DNA of 64,000 nucleotides. Origin: Trochalopteron elliotii. Its lineage: Eukaryota > Chordata > Aves > Passeriformes > Leiothrichidae. The DNA lies in the NCBI GenBank assembly GCA_024734555.1, contig JANPWX010000033.1:7532559-7596558 (forward strand), written 5' to 3'. Each line of letters opens with the position of its first letter. Position 1 is the first letter of the stretch. A model generated the notes under the pieces. That model did no database searches, was not told the origin of the DNA, and saw nothing but the letters and a program-made list of their open reading frames with translations. The position numbers and the translations under genes are program-made. Positions 29,801 to 42,900 of the stretch are shown one piece after another.

Positions 29801-32789
29801 TTTCACCTTATGGCAGGTGCTGGAAGCTGCCTAAGGCACAGTCCATGGCTGCACTAGCCCCAAGTGTGGAAGAGCTGCAGCCAGGCAGGATAGGTGGGAC
29901 ATGCTGATTTTTGATAGCTGTGGTAAAACAGAGCTCTGTGAGATGCAGATGAGGATCTTGCCATAAATAGCTGTGTGCCAGCAGTAGAGTTCTGGTCTTG
30001 GTGCATCCCCACTTGCAGAGATCTGGGGACAAGCTGATAGATGTTGCCTCTAAAGGGGTCAGTTTCTGCCAACCTGCATGGAAGGAGCAGGGAGTTCTGC
30101 CAGCACTGCCAGCTCAGGTGAGCACTGTGGGAATGCATGACAGCCTTGCTGACCTCATGCAGAGATGCTCTGGGCATGCTTTGCATGGTGCAGCTGCAGA
30201 TGTTGGCTTTGAGCCTGAGCAGAACTGTAGGTTTCTGTTTCACATGGTCAGGGTCAGTTCACAAGTACAGTCATTCCTGTTTCTCTCTACCAGTATGTGT
30301 CTGGTGGTTTCCTAAGAGAAGATACAAGCTTCTGTGCAATCTCCTCCATGTGAGCAAGACGTACATAGCCACAGCTCTGAAGGTAAGCCGTTTTCCTCTG
30401 GCTAGAGCCAAAGCAATGTCCTCTTACTACAGCATTTATGCAGTATGGGTTCAGTGTGGGGAAAACAAGAGGCTGATCCCAGTGTTGATGGCTACAGATA
30501 ACTGGCAAAGGCAGAAGGGAGGCAGGAGGGCAGGATGCTGGGTCTCTGCAGGTGACATTCAGTATTCCCCAGACTGAAAGCAATGCGCTCCTCCCTCCCC
30601 TGCAGCATCCTGTGTCAGCTCACAGCCACCACCTGTGGAGCTTGGGTGTTTTTCAACCTGCTGCTTTGCTGACTAACACCTCTGCTTTCTGCCTGGCTCA
30701 TTCATATTTCAGCCTGTTTCCTGAGCTTTGAGGTGGTTTCTTCTATTGCTTTCCCTTCCAGCAGAACACTGTTACTCATGTCTCAGCTGTTCTCCTGCCA
30801 TTTTTTACTTATTGTAATGTATGATTATCTTCCTCCTAAATGTCACCAGTCGGTAACGGTGCCTTTGACCCTGAAGTTATGACAGTTCTGTATCTTTGAT
30901 GCTGCTGGTGATATTGGTTTCATTCTGTTATGACAGGAAGAAAGTTCCTGTGGAGTTTTTTCTCCTTTTCTTCAAATCATGAACCTAATAAGTCCAAGAG
31001 TGACTAGTTTTGTATCTAGAGAAAGGAATTGTCTGCTCTCAATGTATATTCTTGCTGATAAATACATACAGATGTTGCCCTTCTTCCAGTGATGGCAAAA
31101 TGGTTTTGGGTCATGAACAACAGAATCTACCAAGCCTTCCCTTGTGTGGCCTTCACGCTTGCTTCTTGGTGAATATTACTGCTGCAGGCCAGGCTGAAAT
31201 TACAATTTTTATAAGTTAAATTTGAAGAAAACAGGCCTTTTGGTGCAATATATTTACATCTATAAAGCCATTAGTCTTACAGTGCTACCAGTGTTCCTGT
31301 TTTTTAAATTAGGTCTGTAATATCAAATCCATATTATTGCATGGTTTAAAAGTAGTGTGGCCTGTGACTGCCAGACTATCACTCTTTGGACTGATGGCAC
31401 TCTGATACTGCTCTTTCCCTCCCTCCTCTGCACAAATAACAGTACCAGCACACTTTGGAGAGTCCTGTGTAATCGGAGGGCAAAAGCTACACCACTGTCC
31501 TGGGGTGCTATCCTCACAACAGAAAGATATTACTAAGAGCCTGGAAAATTTCTGACTTAGCCACTCAGCCTGTGGTCTTCTTGGGTTATTACAGCTCCTT
31601 GTTCTTGCTCCTAGCTCCTCCTACCTCCACACTGCTGTGTGTGCCAAACCCCTCCGTAGTGCTGCTCATTTCCCTCTTGTCCAAGGATACAGTGAGCGTG
31701 CATGGGTTCCTTGGAGCCCCTTTAAAGGTGTGATTAGGTGAGTTGATGGACCCTCCCTCAGTGTCAGCCTTGCAATCTAAAGAGACCCGGCCCAGACACA
31801 AGTCACAGGCATGAGATATGACAGGCGTGAGCCCCTCACCTGTCCAGGAGCCAGATAACCTCCCTGCCTGTGGTCTGAAGATTGGTGCTGTTGTCCTGAT
31901 CCTGGGACCCTTTGGGGAATGGATGGAAGCTGAATACAGTGGTGTTTGACTGTCTCCAATGCAGCAGATGGTCTACTATGCAGTTTGGCTTAGCCCTTTG
32001 GTACCTTGACAATGATGTCTGCTCACTGCACAAGCCTAAGTCCACCAGCCTCACTATGACCTTTTAGACATGAGGCTTGTGAGTTTTCATCAGCTCTCCC
32101 ACACTTTTCTCATGTAAAAAAGCAGAGCAGTACAGTAATAAATGTTGTGTGGGTGTTTGGACCTGAATTCACCACCTCCCCTCACCACATCCTTCTGCTG
32201 GCACAGTAATACTGATACAGTGTGACGTCAATCTCCATTTATCGCCGTGTATTCCAATACACCACGGCCTCTGCTTGTGCACAAGTAGGCTTTGCTCTTA
32301 CTCAGTGCTGAGATCCACCTGCTCCCCAGCTCCCCAGGCCGGGTCTGCTGCTGCAGTAATGATTTAGCCAGGCTGGTCATGGAAGTTCTGGAGGGCTGAG
32401 ATGCACAGAACAGGGCAGGTAATGTCCATGTTTCCACCAATTTTCCCTGCTGCCAGTTTGTTCCTGCTTGATGTCGCAGCTTCACTGTGAATCTTTCTCA
32501 TAGCTGATGTGGCCCTTGTGCCCCAGCTGTCATTGCTCTCAGCCTCTGGACAGCCAGACCACCCCTTTGTCTCCCTGTTGCTTCAGCTTTATGATTAGAT
32601 GGCAGTGTGCATCAACAATGATTTTTTTTTCAAGAAGAAAGCTTGTTTGGGCATATAACTGGTGGACTGTGTCTTCCACTCTTTTTTTGCTCGAGTGCAA
32701 AAATTTATTTTCTCATGCTTGGAAATACCCTATTTTTTCCCTTTCTTTTTTTACTTAAACTGAGTTCGTACTTAGTTTTGTTTTGGAGT

Positions 32790-32965
32790 TTGGTGTTTTT
32801 TTGGTTTTTTGGGTTGGTTGGTTGGTTTTTGTTTGGTTGGTTTTTGGGTTTTTTTGTTTGTTTGTTTGTTTTTGGGAGGGGTTGTTTTTTGGTTTTTGGG
32901 TGGTTTTTTTTTTGTATTTTGTTGTTGTTTTAGGGTTTTGGGTGGGGGGAGTTTGTTTTGTTTTT
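32790..32965. repeat. G/T-rich low-complexity tract
   Basis: About 175 bp made almost only of T and G (GGTT, GGTTTT and GGGTTTTTT runs) on the plus strand. Open frames across it (W/F/L-rich on plus, K/T/P-rich on minus) are compositional artefacts. Confidence 0.9.
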
Positions 32966-34282
32966 AAGTTCATACATTTCCTGAAAACACTTCCAACTGT
33001 GAGCTTAGGCTGCATCCACGTTTGGCAGCTTATAGCATCATATTTCCAGATCCTTAACAAAAATAATCTTCATAAATGTCTGTCTGTATTGGTCCTATTT
33101 CCTATTCTCTGGTATATTAAAAACTTGTAGCATCATTTCATGTGTATATTCTGAGTGGCTACCCAGCTTTATTGCTGTGGTCTCATAAAGATACTACAGA
33201 GTTTGCAGAAGTGCTACTTGGCAGCTGTACAATGCTTGACATTTTATAAGAAGTGTCTGTGTTGCACAGATGCGTGAAGCCAATTCAGAGTCCCCATTTC
33301 ACAGACTGAGAAAATGAAATGAGGTAGAAAAGACTTTTCTAATGCCAGACTGGGAATAAGTCCCTGCCTCTGCTCGTTGCCCACTGCCATTCTTCCCTCC
33401 AGGTGAGCAACCACATGGTGAGAGATGGAAGCAAATGGGAAGGGTGTTGGAAAGGTGGAAGTCCCCATCAGACTGGGCTTGAAGCTTACAGGGGGCCTGG
33501 CTGGAGCATGCTTCAGAATTAGATCTGCTATACATCTTCATTGAAGTAATGAGGTCTTTGGCATCAGAGACCACAAAGACGCTGCTGCAGAGCTGCAGCT
33601 TTTCCAGCTCTTCTGCACATGCCTTGTCTGTCCATGTCTTATAACAATCTGGAGCACAGCCAGGAGGTCAGACAGTTTCAGCAGTACTGAAACTGTCTAT
33701 GGTGCTCTTAGAGGTCACAGTTCTTTCCTACCACACTGAGGTAGGGAAAGAGAAGGGGAGAAATGTTGGACTAATCTGTGGGCACAGGCAAAAGGAAGAG
33801 ATGGGACAGTGGGATCCCAACCAAGGAAGTGTTGTCTTTTTGTTTCAGCTATTTTAGCAGATCCTACTGGTTTTCTTATTTTTGCTACTGCGTTCTTCTT
33901 CAGGAATCTTTCTTCTAGATTACAAGGCTGTATGCTAACCTATCCCCATTGTGTAATGGCAGCCTCCAGTAACTCTGTAAGACATCTACCCAATGAGCTA
34001 CTTGGGCTTCTTGCTTTGACTTTTTCCTGTTCAGTCCTGCCTTCAGGTTGATGGTACCATTCTCTGAGCAGAGGAAGGAAAGTAGGGGAGGCCCTTGAAA
34101 GAAACCACAGTCCAATAGGTAAAAGCAGCAAATACTTTCCTTGCATTGGTCTGTTCATTTAGGCAGGAATGAGCATAAAAGCAGAGAGCTACTGCAATAT
34201 TGGGAATATGAAGCATCAGAGGCCCTGCCAATTGGATTCTGAAATAAGTGGTGGATCTACAGACCTCTCTGAGGACCCAGCA

Positions 34283-34533
34283 CTTCCTTCCTTCCTTCCT
34301 TCCTTCCTTCCTTCCTTCCTTCCTTCCTTCCTTCCTTCCTTCCTTCCTTCCTTCCTTCCTTCCTTCCTTCCTTCCTTCCTTCCTTCCTTCCTTCCTTCCT
34401 TCCTTCCTTCCTCCCTTCCTTCCTTCCTTCCTTCCTTCCTTCCTTCCTTCCTTCCTTCCTTCCTTCCTTCCTTCCCTCCTTCCTTCCCTCCTTCCTTGTC
34501 ACCTTCCTTCCCTCCTTCCTTGTCACCTTTCTT
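34283..34533. repeat. (TTCC)n pyrimidine array
   Basis: Over 200 bp of nearly pure TTCC tetranucleotide repeat with a few CCC interruptions. It ends in two copies of a short TTCCCTCCTTCCTTGTCACC-type unit. It produces false serine/proline/leucine and lysine/glycine/arginine open frames on the two strands. Confidence 0.98.
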
Positions 34534-35329
34534 TGTTTTCCGTGGTGGCCAAGAGTGTGACAGTCACAATACAAAGTGGTGCTGAGATGGGCTCAGCCAG
34601 TCTTAGCATGAAATCAAGTGAGCAGGTTCCAGATGGCAGGATAAGAGCAGGCCTTCCTCAAAGGAATGAGGATTTGGAGAAGAGCAGTGGAAAATGGGTG
34701 AGATCACAGGGTGCAGTTAGATAATGGACTGTATCTCAGTCACTAGGGACTGCACCACCAGAAGTAGCAGTAATCACAAAAGTTATTATACAGAGGAAAC
34801 TTGGAGAGCTTGGACCAGAGGGGTCAAGAAAAGGCGTTTACTCAAGGCAATGTGTGATGCAGAAAGAAAGGCTGGAGTATGAAGGTAGAGTGTTTGCCCT
34901 GCCACTGGCAACAGGTGAGGGAGGATGGCAGGGTGCCTGGGGCTCCTTGCTGAGCTGGAACAGTGTCTCATGGGCAGGGCTTGTTTGGCAGGAAAGAAGG
35001 GGTAGCAGCTGCATCATTGCTCCCACAGCAGGGTGTGACACAGTGTCTGTGGCACCTCCAGAGTGAGACTTGCTGGTCTCACCTGGGCACTGACACCCTG
35101 AGAGCACATCTGTGAGCTCACACGAGGCTGCAGGGGCTTTCTGGTGGCTGCTAAATTTGTTTTGCTTTCATTATTTGAGTCAACCTGGGAAATTTTTAAA
35201 CACCACAAATGTTCCCTAAGTCTTTAAGGTCTCATGGGTTTCTCTCTGCTGAGTGATTGCCTGGGTATTTGTTGCTTGTGGTGGATGCAGCATAGGCACC
35301 CCAGGACCTGGATACCTGCAACCTCCCAT

Positions 35330-35840
35330 ATGAAGACAGGCTGAGGGACAAACAGATTGAGACCAGCTCTGCTGACAAGGACCTGAAGGCATTGTGGATA
35401 GAAAGCTGGCCATAGGCAGGCCATGTGTGCTGGTAGCCCAGAAACCCCTGTGCCCTGGGGTTCTTCCCCAGCAGTGTGGGCAGCTGATAGAGGGAGGGGA
35501 TTCTCCCCCTGTACTCTGCTCTCTTGAGACCCTACCTGGTGTTCTGCCTTCAGGTCTGGGACCCCCAATGTGACAAACATGTGGAGCTGCTGTAGTGAGT
35601 CCAGAGGAGGCCACAGAGATGCTTCAAGGGCTGGAGCTATGTATGCTATGTATGGCAGGCTGAGAGAGCTGGGCTTGTTCAGCCTGAAGAAGAGCAGACT
35701 TTGAGGAGACCTTACTGCAACTTCTCATTATTTAAAGGGAGACAGTAAAAAAGATAAGGACAGATGTTTTAGCAGAGTCTGTTGCAACAGGACAAGGGGT
35801 GTTGGTTTTTAAAATTAAAAGAATAGATCAGATTATGTGG
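35330..35840 (+). mobile_element. CR1-type LINE fragment, plus orientation
   Basis: Carries recognisable CR1 3'-region blocks in sense order: GAGTCCAGAGGAGGCCACAG, GGCTGAGAGAGCTGGGCTTG, TTCAGCCTGAAGAAGAG, and the GGACAAGGGG block. Earlier text (GACCAGCTCTGCTGACAAGG, CTGTACTCTGCTCT) also matches the family. The copy is diverged with internal deletions. Confidence 0.75.
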
Positions 35841-36900
35841 CATGGCATATGGGCCCTTCCTGCTGTCTGTGCATCCTTGCAACTTGCTTTCAATGAAACT
35901 ATGTCCCCAAAACAATACACATTGCTTCTCCAAAGTCTTGTCCCGTTTAAGAAGAGCTTGAGAAAACAGTGCTGAAGTCTGGACCAGGTATCAACAGCCA
36001 ATACTCTGCAGGGAGCACATTTTAAGTCTTTCTGTGCACAGCCATGTGTTTCTATAAATGTTTAAGTGCTGTAAAAATACATCTTTAAATGTGTTATATG
36101 ACTTGAGGGCTTTCTCTTAGAGCATGGGCTGTGGGTTGAACAGTCATTTGTATTTGATGCCATTTCCTCTGTTTTAAACATCCTGCTGTCACCTTCTCTG
36201 AAGACTTTCTTGTAGGGTCTCTTCAGGGCATCAGGGTATCTTCTCCCTGCAGTCAGTACTGTACATTGTTCTCTTGGATGCTAAGTGGGAGGCTGGGTTT
36301 TTTCTCTTTTTTCTCTGGTCTGTCTTTCTGGAGTCCCTTAAGTAGATATTTCATGCTTATTTAACTAGGGGTAGGCCAAAGCAATGAGTTCTCACCAGCT
36401 TTCTTCACACAGACCCACAATGATATTATGATATTTGGCTAATTCACTGCACAGCTGTTTAATCTGCAGCAATGTCACTTCTAATGGCAAGCCATTCCTA
36501 GTTGCAATACTAATGAAGAAAAAATGGGTTAGCAATTAACCCAAGAGTCTTTCTTGTTGCCTGGATAGCCCGAGCTGCAGCCACTTTGCTGCTTTCTCTG
36601 TGCATGTGCTGGCAAGGAGCAAAGACTTCACTGACACCTTGCTTATGGCAAGTTGGCAGGCTGTTGGTCATACCCCCTCAGCCCCCAGAACAGATACACA
36701 CAGGAGAGCTGAAATTAATTGTCTAAATAAGGCACTTTACTTTTAGATGTTTAAATGAAAGCAAGATTAATTCCACCTCAACCTTAATCAAGTAGATGTC
36801 TGAGCAGAGCTTTAAATTGGTTGTGTGAGTCTTGTTTGTGGTTGGGTTTTTTTATTTTGGTTTGGTTCTTTCTTCCCCAGGACATCAAGTGAGAAGCACC

Positions 36901-39900
36901 ATGAGGAACAAACAGTGGCTCCAGAATATTTTCTTCTGCCTTTTATTCCAGTACAGTAAGTCCTCAGACATTTCTTTCAGGTTGTACACCCACAGGATTA
37001 TCTCAGTGACCATATGTGCTGGCTCTGATGAGATGTGCATGGCACAAGGTTGCCAGGGGACAGCAAGCACAAGATAAGGTCCCAGTGGAGAGAGTTCCAT
37101 GTGGTAATGAGTGGAGGACAGGCACAGGAAGGTGCACAGCTGGGCAGAGTTTAGCCAGGCTGTATACTGCTCTGGGGAGCAGCACTAGCAGAGAGCCTGC
37201 AGGGGTAGTGCCTGCCTTGCACTGAAATGTCTCCCTGTGACATTAGAGTAGGACTTCCCCCACCAAAAATACCCTTTGCTGTAGAAAAGGTTCTGGTGGC
37301 TGAGACAGGATATCCCCAGGGTTGCTGTTGGCTGGTCAGCCAGGGTCAGTGGGGTGAACCTCTCCTAGTCTGAGTCCCTTTGTTTAGGACTGGACTGTGC
37401 ATAGTCAGCCCCCATTTTTTACTGGTTCCTACCCACAGTGCAAACTCCAGCTGACTCAGAGCTGACCTTCTGAACTGATCAGCTGAACAGAACAGATCAG
37501 GACAGAAAATGGCAGTGACAGACATGTCTGCAGAGAGCCATGCAAGTTTAGTATCTTACCTGCTGCTTTTAGGCAGAACATTGGATCTACCCCAGACCTA
37601 AATAAGGAGAAAAGATGCATTCAGAATTATATCTTCCTATCACAGAAGACCACTGTGATGGCTGGTCTGAATTTTGTGTGATGCAAGCCAGGGAATTACC
37701 ATGTGCTAATTTCAGTTTGGATCAATCTAGACCTTACTGTTAGAAGTATTTAAGTTTTGTTTCTGAAGCTGCCAAGGATGGACATTTCATCCTAGATCTA
37801 ACTAACTGGTTTTAGGACACTTAATTATTCCTTTCCCAGTGAAAAGCTGTCCTCTTAATTTTGTTAGCAGATTCTTGCCCAAAGATACCCTTGCAAGTTA
37901 CCAGCTACCTAGGAATAGTAGTCTGTCTACCTAGGAATAGTAGTCTGTTTGACTAATTAACATAATAGCATAGGAGAACACTTATTCCTGCTGCCTAATA
38001 GCCTATTAATACTTGCTGCCCCTTCTAAAGGAATGCAAGAGATTTCTAACTCCATTTTTCTAGGAAAACAAAGTTAGGCAAAAAGAGGAAAAGTATGTTG
38101 CTCAGGATTCTGTAAATAGTGCTTTGTCCAGAACCCTCAGAAGAGTAGACTGAGAGTTCAAAATAAAAAGCGAAAACTTAATGAAAATTTTAGAACAGAA
38201 TTCTGAAGTCAGTGTGAAATTAAAAAGTCAAAATGAAGCTTAAAAAAAAAAAATCATTTGTACATCCTTGGGACCAATCTGTTGCAAACATCCCTAAATT
38301 TCTTCTGCCACCATCTTAACACTTTGGGTTAAGGAGGATCTTGTATGCAAATCTGAGTGCTGTGTAGGGAGTCTGTGCTCTGACATGTGAGGACCAGGAA
38401 GTAAATGTTTTGATGGGTGACTTCAGCAGGGAAAGGTTGGACTTAGTTTTCCTCTGAATTTACCCCACCCTAGAAGGGGGCTGCACTCTCCAGTGGACAC
38501 GCCTGCTGCGGGCTGTGCCTGTAAAGGCAGTCAGCTTGTTTGTGTGGACAGACGTTTGGTCTGGAGGGTGGAACAGATCTTTCTGTTTCTGAGCAGTGCA
38601 CACACTGTCTGCATTCCGTGGCATTCCATTCTCTGCGTCCCGGTTCAGCTGTAAGATTGGGCATTGGGGCTGCTGAGCACATCACACTAGCAAACAACAC
38701 TGGACATAAAGCATGTTGCAGCAGGGAAGGAGGAAGCAGGGAGTGCAGCTTCTCTAACCAAGAAAGCAGCAGAACAACCAAGGGAAGTGAGCTCGCAGCG
38801 TGGTTAGCATCAAAGGCTTTGGTTGCCTGATGGCTGCAAAGTAGTTTGTTCTCAGGAGACTGGGAGCAGCCTTTATGGCAGGGGAGGACCCATGCTTGAT
38901 TTGAGCGTGGATGTAACAATCTTGAGGATTTTCCTAGATGATGACAATTTTATTCCCATAAAAAGGGGTGATATTTTACATGCCAGAAATGAATGGCCAC
39001 TACAGTAGGCATGGTTTGAACCAGCATGGCATTCTGCATCTCCTGCAGGCCTTTCCTCATTCACCCATTCCTGCTGTAATGGTGGTAGCTCTTGTCAGCC
39101 CAGGGAGCTGTCAGGAAGGGACTCGTCAAGGCAGACATTTCTCACTGTGCTACTGTCTTACCTGCCTTGAAATCCAGGGAGATAAGTGTGTTATGTACAG
39201 GAAAATTGTACTTTTATAAAACACATACTGGATACTGCTCTGTGAGCAGAGCTCCCCCAGAACAAGTACAGGAATAATAAATGCAACTTTGTGACCACTT
39301 TCAAAAAATTACGTGATTTTCCTAATGAGTGTAAATTCTACATTTGCTTCTCAAGTTCTCTTGAGAAGTCTGTAATTAATAAATTGTGCTTATCAGAATG
39401 TTTTATAGAAATTATAGTAACTAAAAATTTGCAATATTTTTTATTCCCAAATTCATGAAAAACATACTTCAAGGCTCTGGAGCTGGACATAAAAAGTATT
39501 GATGCTGCAGGTATTAAGCTTTAGAAAACAGAAAAGAGAATGACAAAAAAAATTACTAAAATAGCACTTCAAAAAACGTGTAAAGTGCTATGTAGATGTA
39601 CAGTGAAAACTAGACTAGCAAAGAACAGTACTCAATTTAGAAAATGGTATCATTAAAATATTTGAATATGCTACTGTTTCTTATTGGGTTTCATGCCTCT
39701 TCTATGTGCCATGTAAGCTAAGACTCTTGCAGAAATATGTGACTGCTGCAGTGATTGTATGAGAGGGGCCAGGGATAAGGCTGAAAATTCAGTCACAATT
39801 TGGGCATTTCCTGATTTTGGCTGCCACAGCGTTTGTAATAGGCTTTTGTTTGACACTTATCTTGCCATCAATGACTTGTTACCCTGTAGAGCTGGAACAC

Positions 39901-42900
39901 ATCTTATGTCCCAAAACTGGAGACTTTCAGTGGGAGGGAGGATGGTTTCCAGAGACTGGTCTGTTGCCCTCAGATTTAGTGGGAACCCTGAGTAGTGCAT
40001 ATATTGATAAAAAGTTCTCCTTGCTTTACCATAGAAGTTGATATTGTGTTTTCTCTTTCCAAACCCACAGCTATGTGTTTTGAAAGCCTCACTTGTTTTG
40101 TGGACTATGTACAGACCCTGTCCTGTATCCTGCAAGATGACCTGGGTGCTGGCTCATACAATCTCACTGCAACATGGTAAGTCTTGGTGGGGTGAGCAAG
40201 TCCAGTTACAGGAGCCTGTACATGGCCATAGCACAGTGGCAACCTTCTGTCCTCTTTGTTAGGTAGAAATCCTGGTTTTGCTGCCATGTTGGTTTTTTAC
40301 TTGGTATTTTGCATTCTAGTTACAAGCTGACTTCTTCCCTAGCAAAGGACCCCTGGTTCCAGTGTCCACTGACTGTGCTTCTTGCTGCTGACTGCTGTGC
40401 TGACTCCAGTTTCCTTAGCATTGCCTTCTCTGCTGCTGTGGGAATACCTTGCCCTTTGCTGCTGTTAAAAGTGGACTTTCACCCGTGTGTGTTGGCAGGG
40501 CTCACACAGATTGTCCAGTCTGCTGCTGTTCTGCCTCAGCAAGGAAGTGGATACATTTTTGGGCTGTGTAGCCTTGAGGATCACCTTTCCTTTCCAGAAA
40601 CGCTTTCCTATTTCTCTTAAAGGTGCTAACCTGAGCAAGTAGAAGGGAAAAAAGAAATCTGATCACGTTCAAAGACAATTTTTTTATTTGAACATGTTGA
40701 TTTTTCATTTCATTTCCTGTGCCTGGTGGTTCAGCAAGAAATTAATCCAACTACAGCATGTGATGCATGCAGACTTGTTTGTTTTGGCTTTTTTAGGGTT
40801 CCTGAGGATGATCCAAAAAATACTGTGGCTACGTGCAGTCTCCTGGAATTGTCAAGGAACACCAGTCACACACAGTACATGTGCACTGTGGACATGACTG
40901 AATTCCTGGCAGATACCAAAGTCCAGGTGGATGTTACAGAGATAGCTGATAGGCAGAACGTGCTTTCCAAAAACTTTTATTTGTCAGACAACAGTAAGTA
41001 CAAAAACGATGAATTTGATAAATATTGATTGACTTTATGTGCTAGGATAGTCTGGACAAGGAGTGAGAGTGGCAGCAAGCAGTATGGGGCCATGTTTGCT
41101 GTACACTCATCTGCATAAAGCACTGTGCTCTTATTGCTATTATGCTTGAGGCTGAGCTTAGAGTTGGCTTGATCCATGCTTTTGTGGGGAAATTTCCTTT
41201 CCCCATGAAGGAGTAGGTGGTAAATACCCACCTTAGACCAGTCTCATACCAAGGCTCTCCAAGAGCTTGTTCTTGGCTGGATTCTAAAGGGCAAGAGGAA
41301 TTGCTTTATTACAAATGTGACAAATCAGTTTCCTTAAAATGGTGTGGGTTGGAAGGGACCTTAAAGATCATTCTGCTCCAACCCCCTGCCCTGAGCAGGG
41401 ACACCTTCCACTAGACAAGTCCCATCCAACCTGGTCTTGGACACTTCCAGGGATGGGGCAGCCATAGTTTCTCTGAGCAACCTTTGCTAGTTCCTCACCA
41501 GGCTCACAGACAAGAATTTATCCCTGATATCCCATCTAACCCTGTCCTCTGTCTGTGAAGCCATTCCCCCTTGTGTTATTACTACATACCCTTGTCAAAA
41601 GTCTTTCTCCACCTCTCTTGTAATATCCAAGGAGCTGGAGGCTGCCAAAAGGCTTTTGCAGTGGACACCTGAACCAACATGACATTATTTTGGGTGGCAC
41701 AAGGTGTCCCAGATGTACTAGATGTGGCAGTTCCCCTTCCTGGGGCAATTCCTAGTCATTTCTCCTGCATGACACGAAGACTGAATGCAATCATGTAGCT
41801 GACTTGGTGGAATGTTGGGATGTTTTGGGTCATGTAGCAAACTGAAGAAAAGGAGTGGTTAGCCAAGCAGATGGGTACCATGCATAGGAATGACACAGGA
41901 AAAAGATTTTTCTGTTTGGCTTCTTCTGAAATTAACCTCTACTTGAGAAGTGTCATCTTTTTGACAAATGCCATAACATTTCAGGAAGCCTCCTTGCTCC
42001 CACTGACAGACTAGAGATTGGGTGGTGGTGCTTTGCATATCTCCTAGAGGTCCTGATCCAAAGGCACCATATCTCAGTGGTGGGCCCTGCAGACTGCTGA
42101 GGTTTTGCATTACTGCTTTTCAATATATGAACACTCTCTGCAGGGATACAAAAGCTTGCTCTTTGGGCAGTTGGGACATGGAATTGCTGTGGGTTTATGC
42201 AGTGTCCCCTAGCCTCAGCTCTTCCTCATGACCCTGTTACATTGAGGGGTATTTCCCCAATTTTGCAAATGATTATGGCTACACAGAGTTCTTTTATGTC
42301 ATGAGAAGAACAAGGTGCCCTATATTTTACATAATCTCTCAGGAGTTTATTAGCCCTGTGAACTATCTTTCCTTCTCCATAGGCAATGAGGTTCAGAGAC
42401 AAGCAGAAGATATATTCAGAGAAACATGGTCCTGACTTCATTATTCTCCTATATGTGAGGTTCTGTGCATGGCTGAGGGCAGGAATGCTGTGGGTGTTCT
42501 CTAGTGTAGGAAGGCCCACCACTGCCAGGGCAGCTTTGTTCCCTACTCACTCTGCATCGCTGATACTATGTTGGGCCATCTCTTAACTGCAGTAATCTTA
42601 TGAAAGGTAACACCATCCTGTCTTCCAGTAAAACCACAGCCTCCATTCAACCTGACCGCTTTGTTCTCAGAGGGTTACAATATTTCTTGGGAAACCATCT
42701 ACCAGAACTCTTCCTTCTACTTTTTGAATGAGGAGCTGGAATATCAGCTGCGTTACAAAAGAAGAACTGACACCTGGGAGGTAAGTGAGATGTCAGTTTA
42801 CCACCAAGTAGGGTGTACTAGAAAAGAGGAGGCCAGCACAACCAGGACAGTAGCACTGGTGGGAAAGAAGGGTTTTCATGGTTTAGAAAAAATGTCTCTC

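Larger units (their letters stand above)
25151..36880. other. IL4R-IL21R intergenic region, no gene recognised
   Basis: About 11.7 kb without a coding signal I can support. It contains an LTR-like segment, a G/T-rich tract, a long (TTCC)n array and a CR1 copy, each listed separately. The remaining open frames are short, overlap on both strands and resemble no family. Untranslated first exon(s) of IL21R must lie somewhere here, because its signal-peptide exon starts at an acceptor (36880/36881). Confidence 0.6.

Noticed and set aside
34169..34724. Long serine/proline/leucine and lysine/glycine open frames
   Set aside because: They are direct translations of the (TTCC)n tetranucleotide array on both strands.
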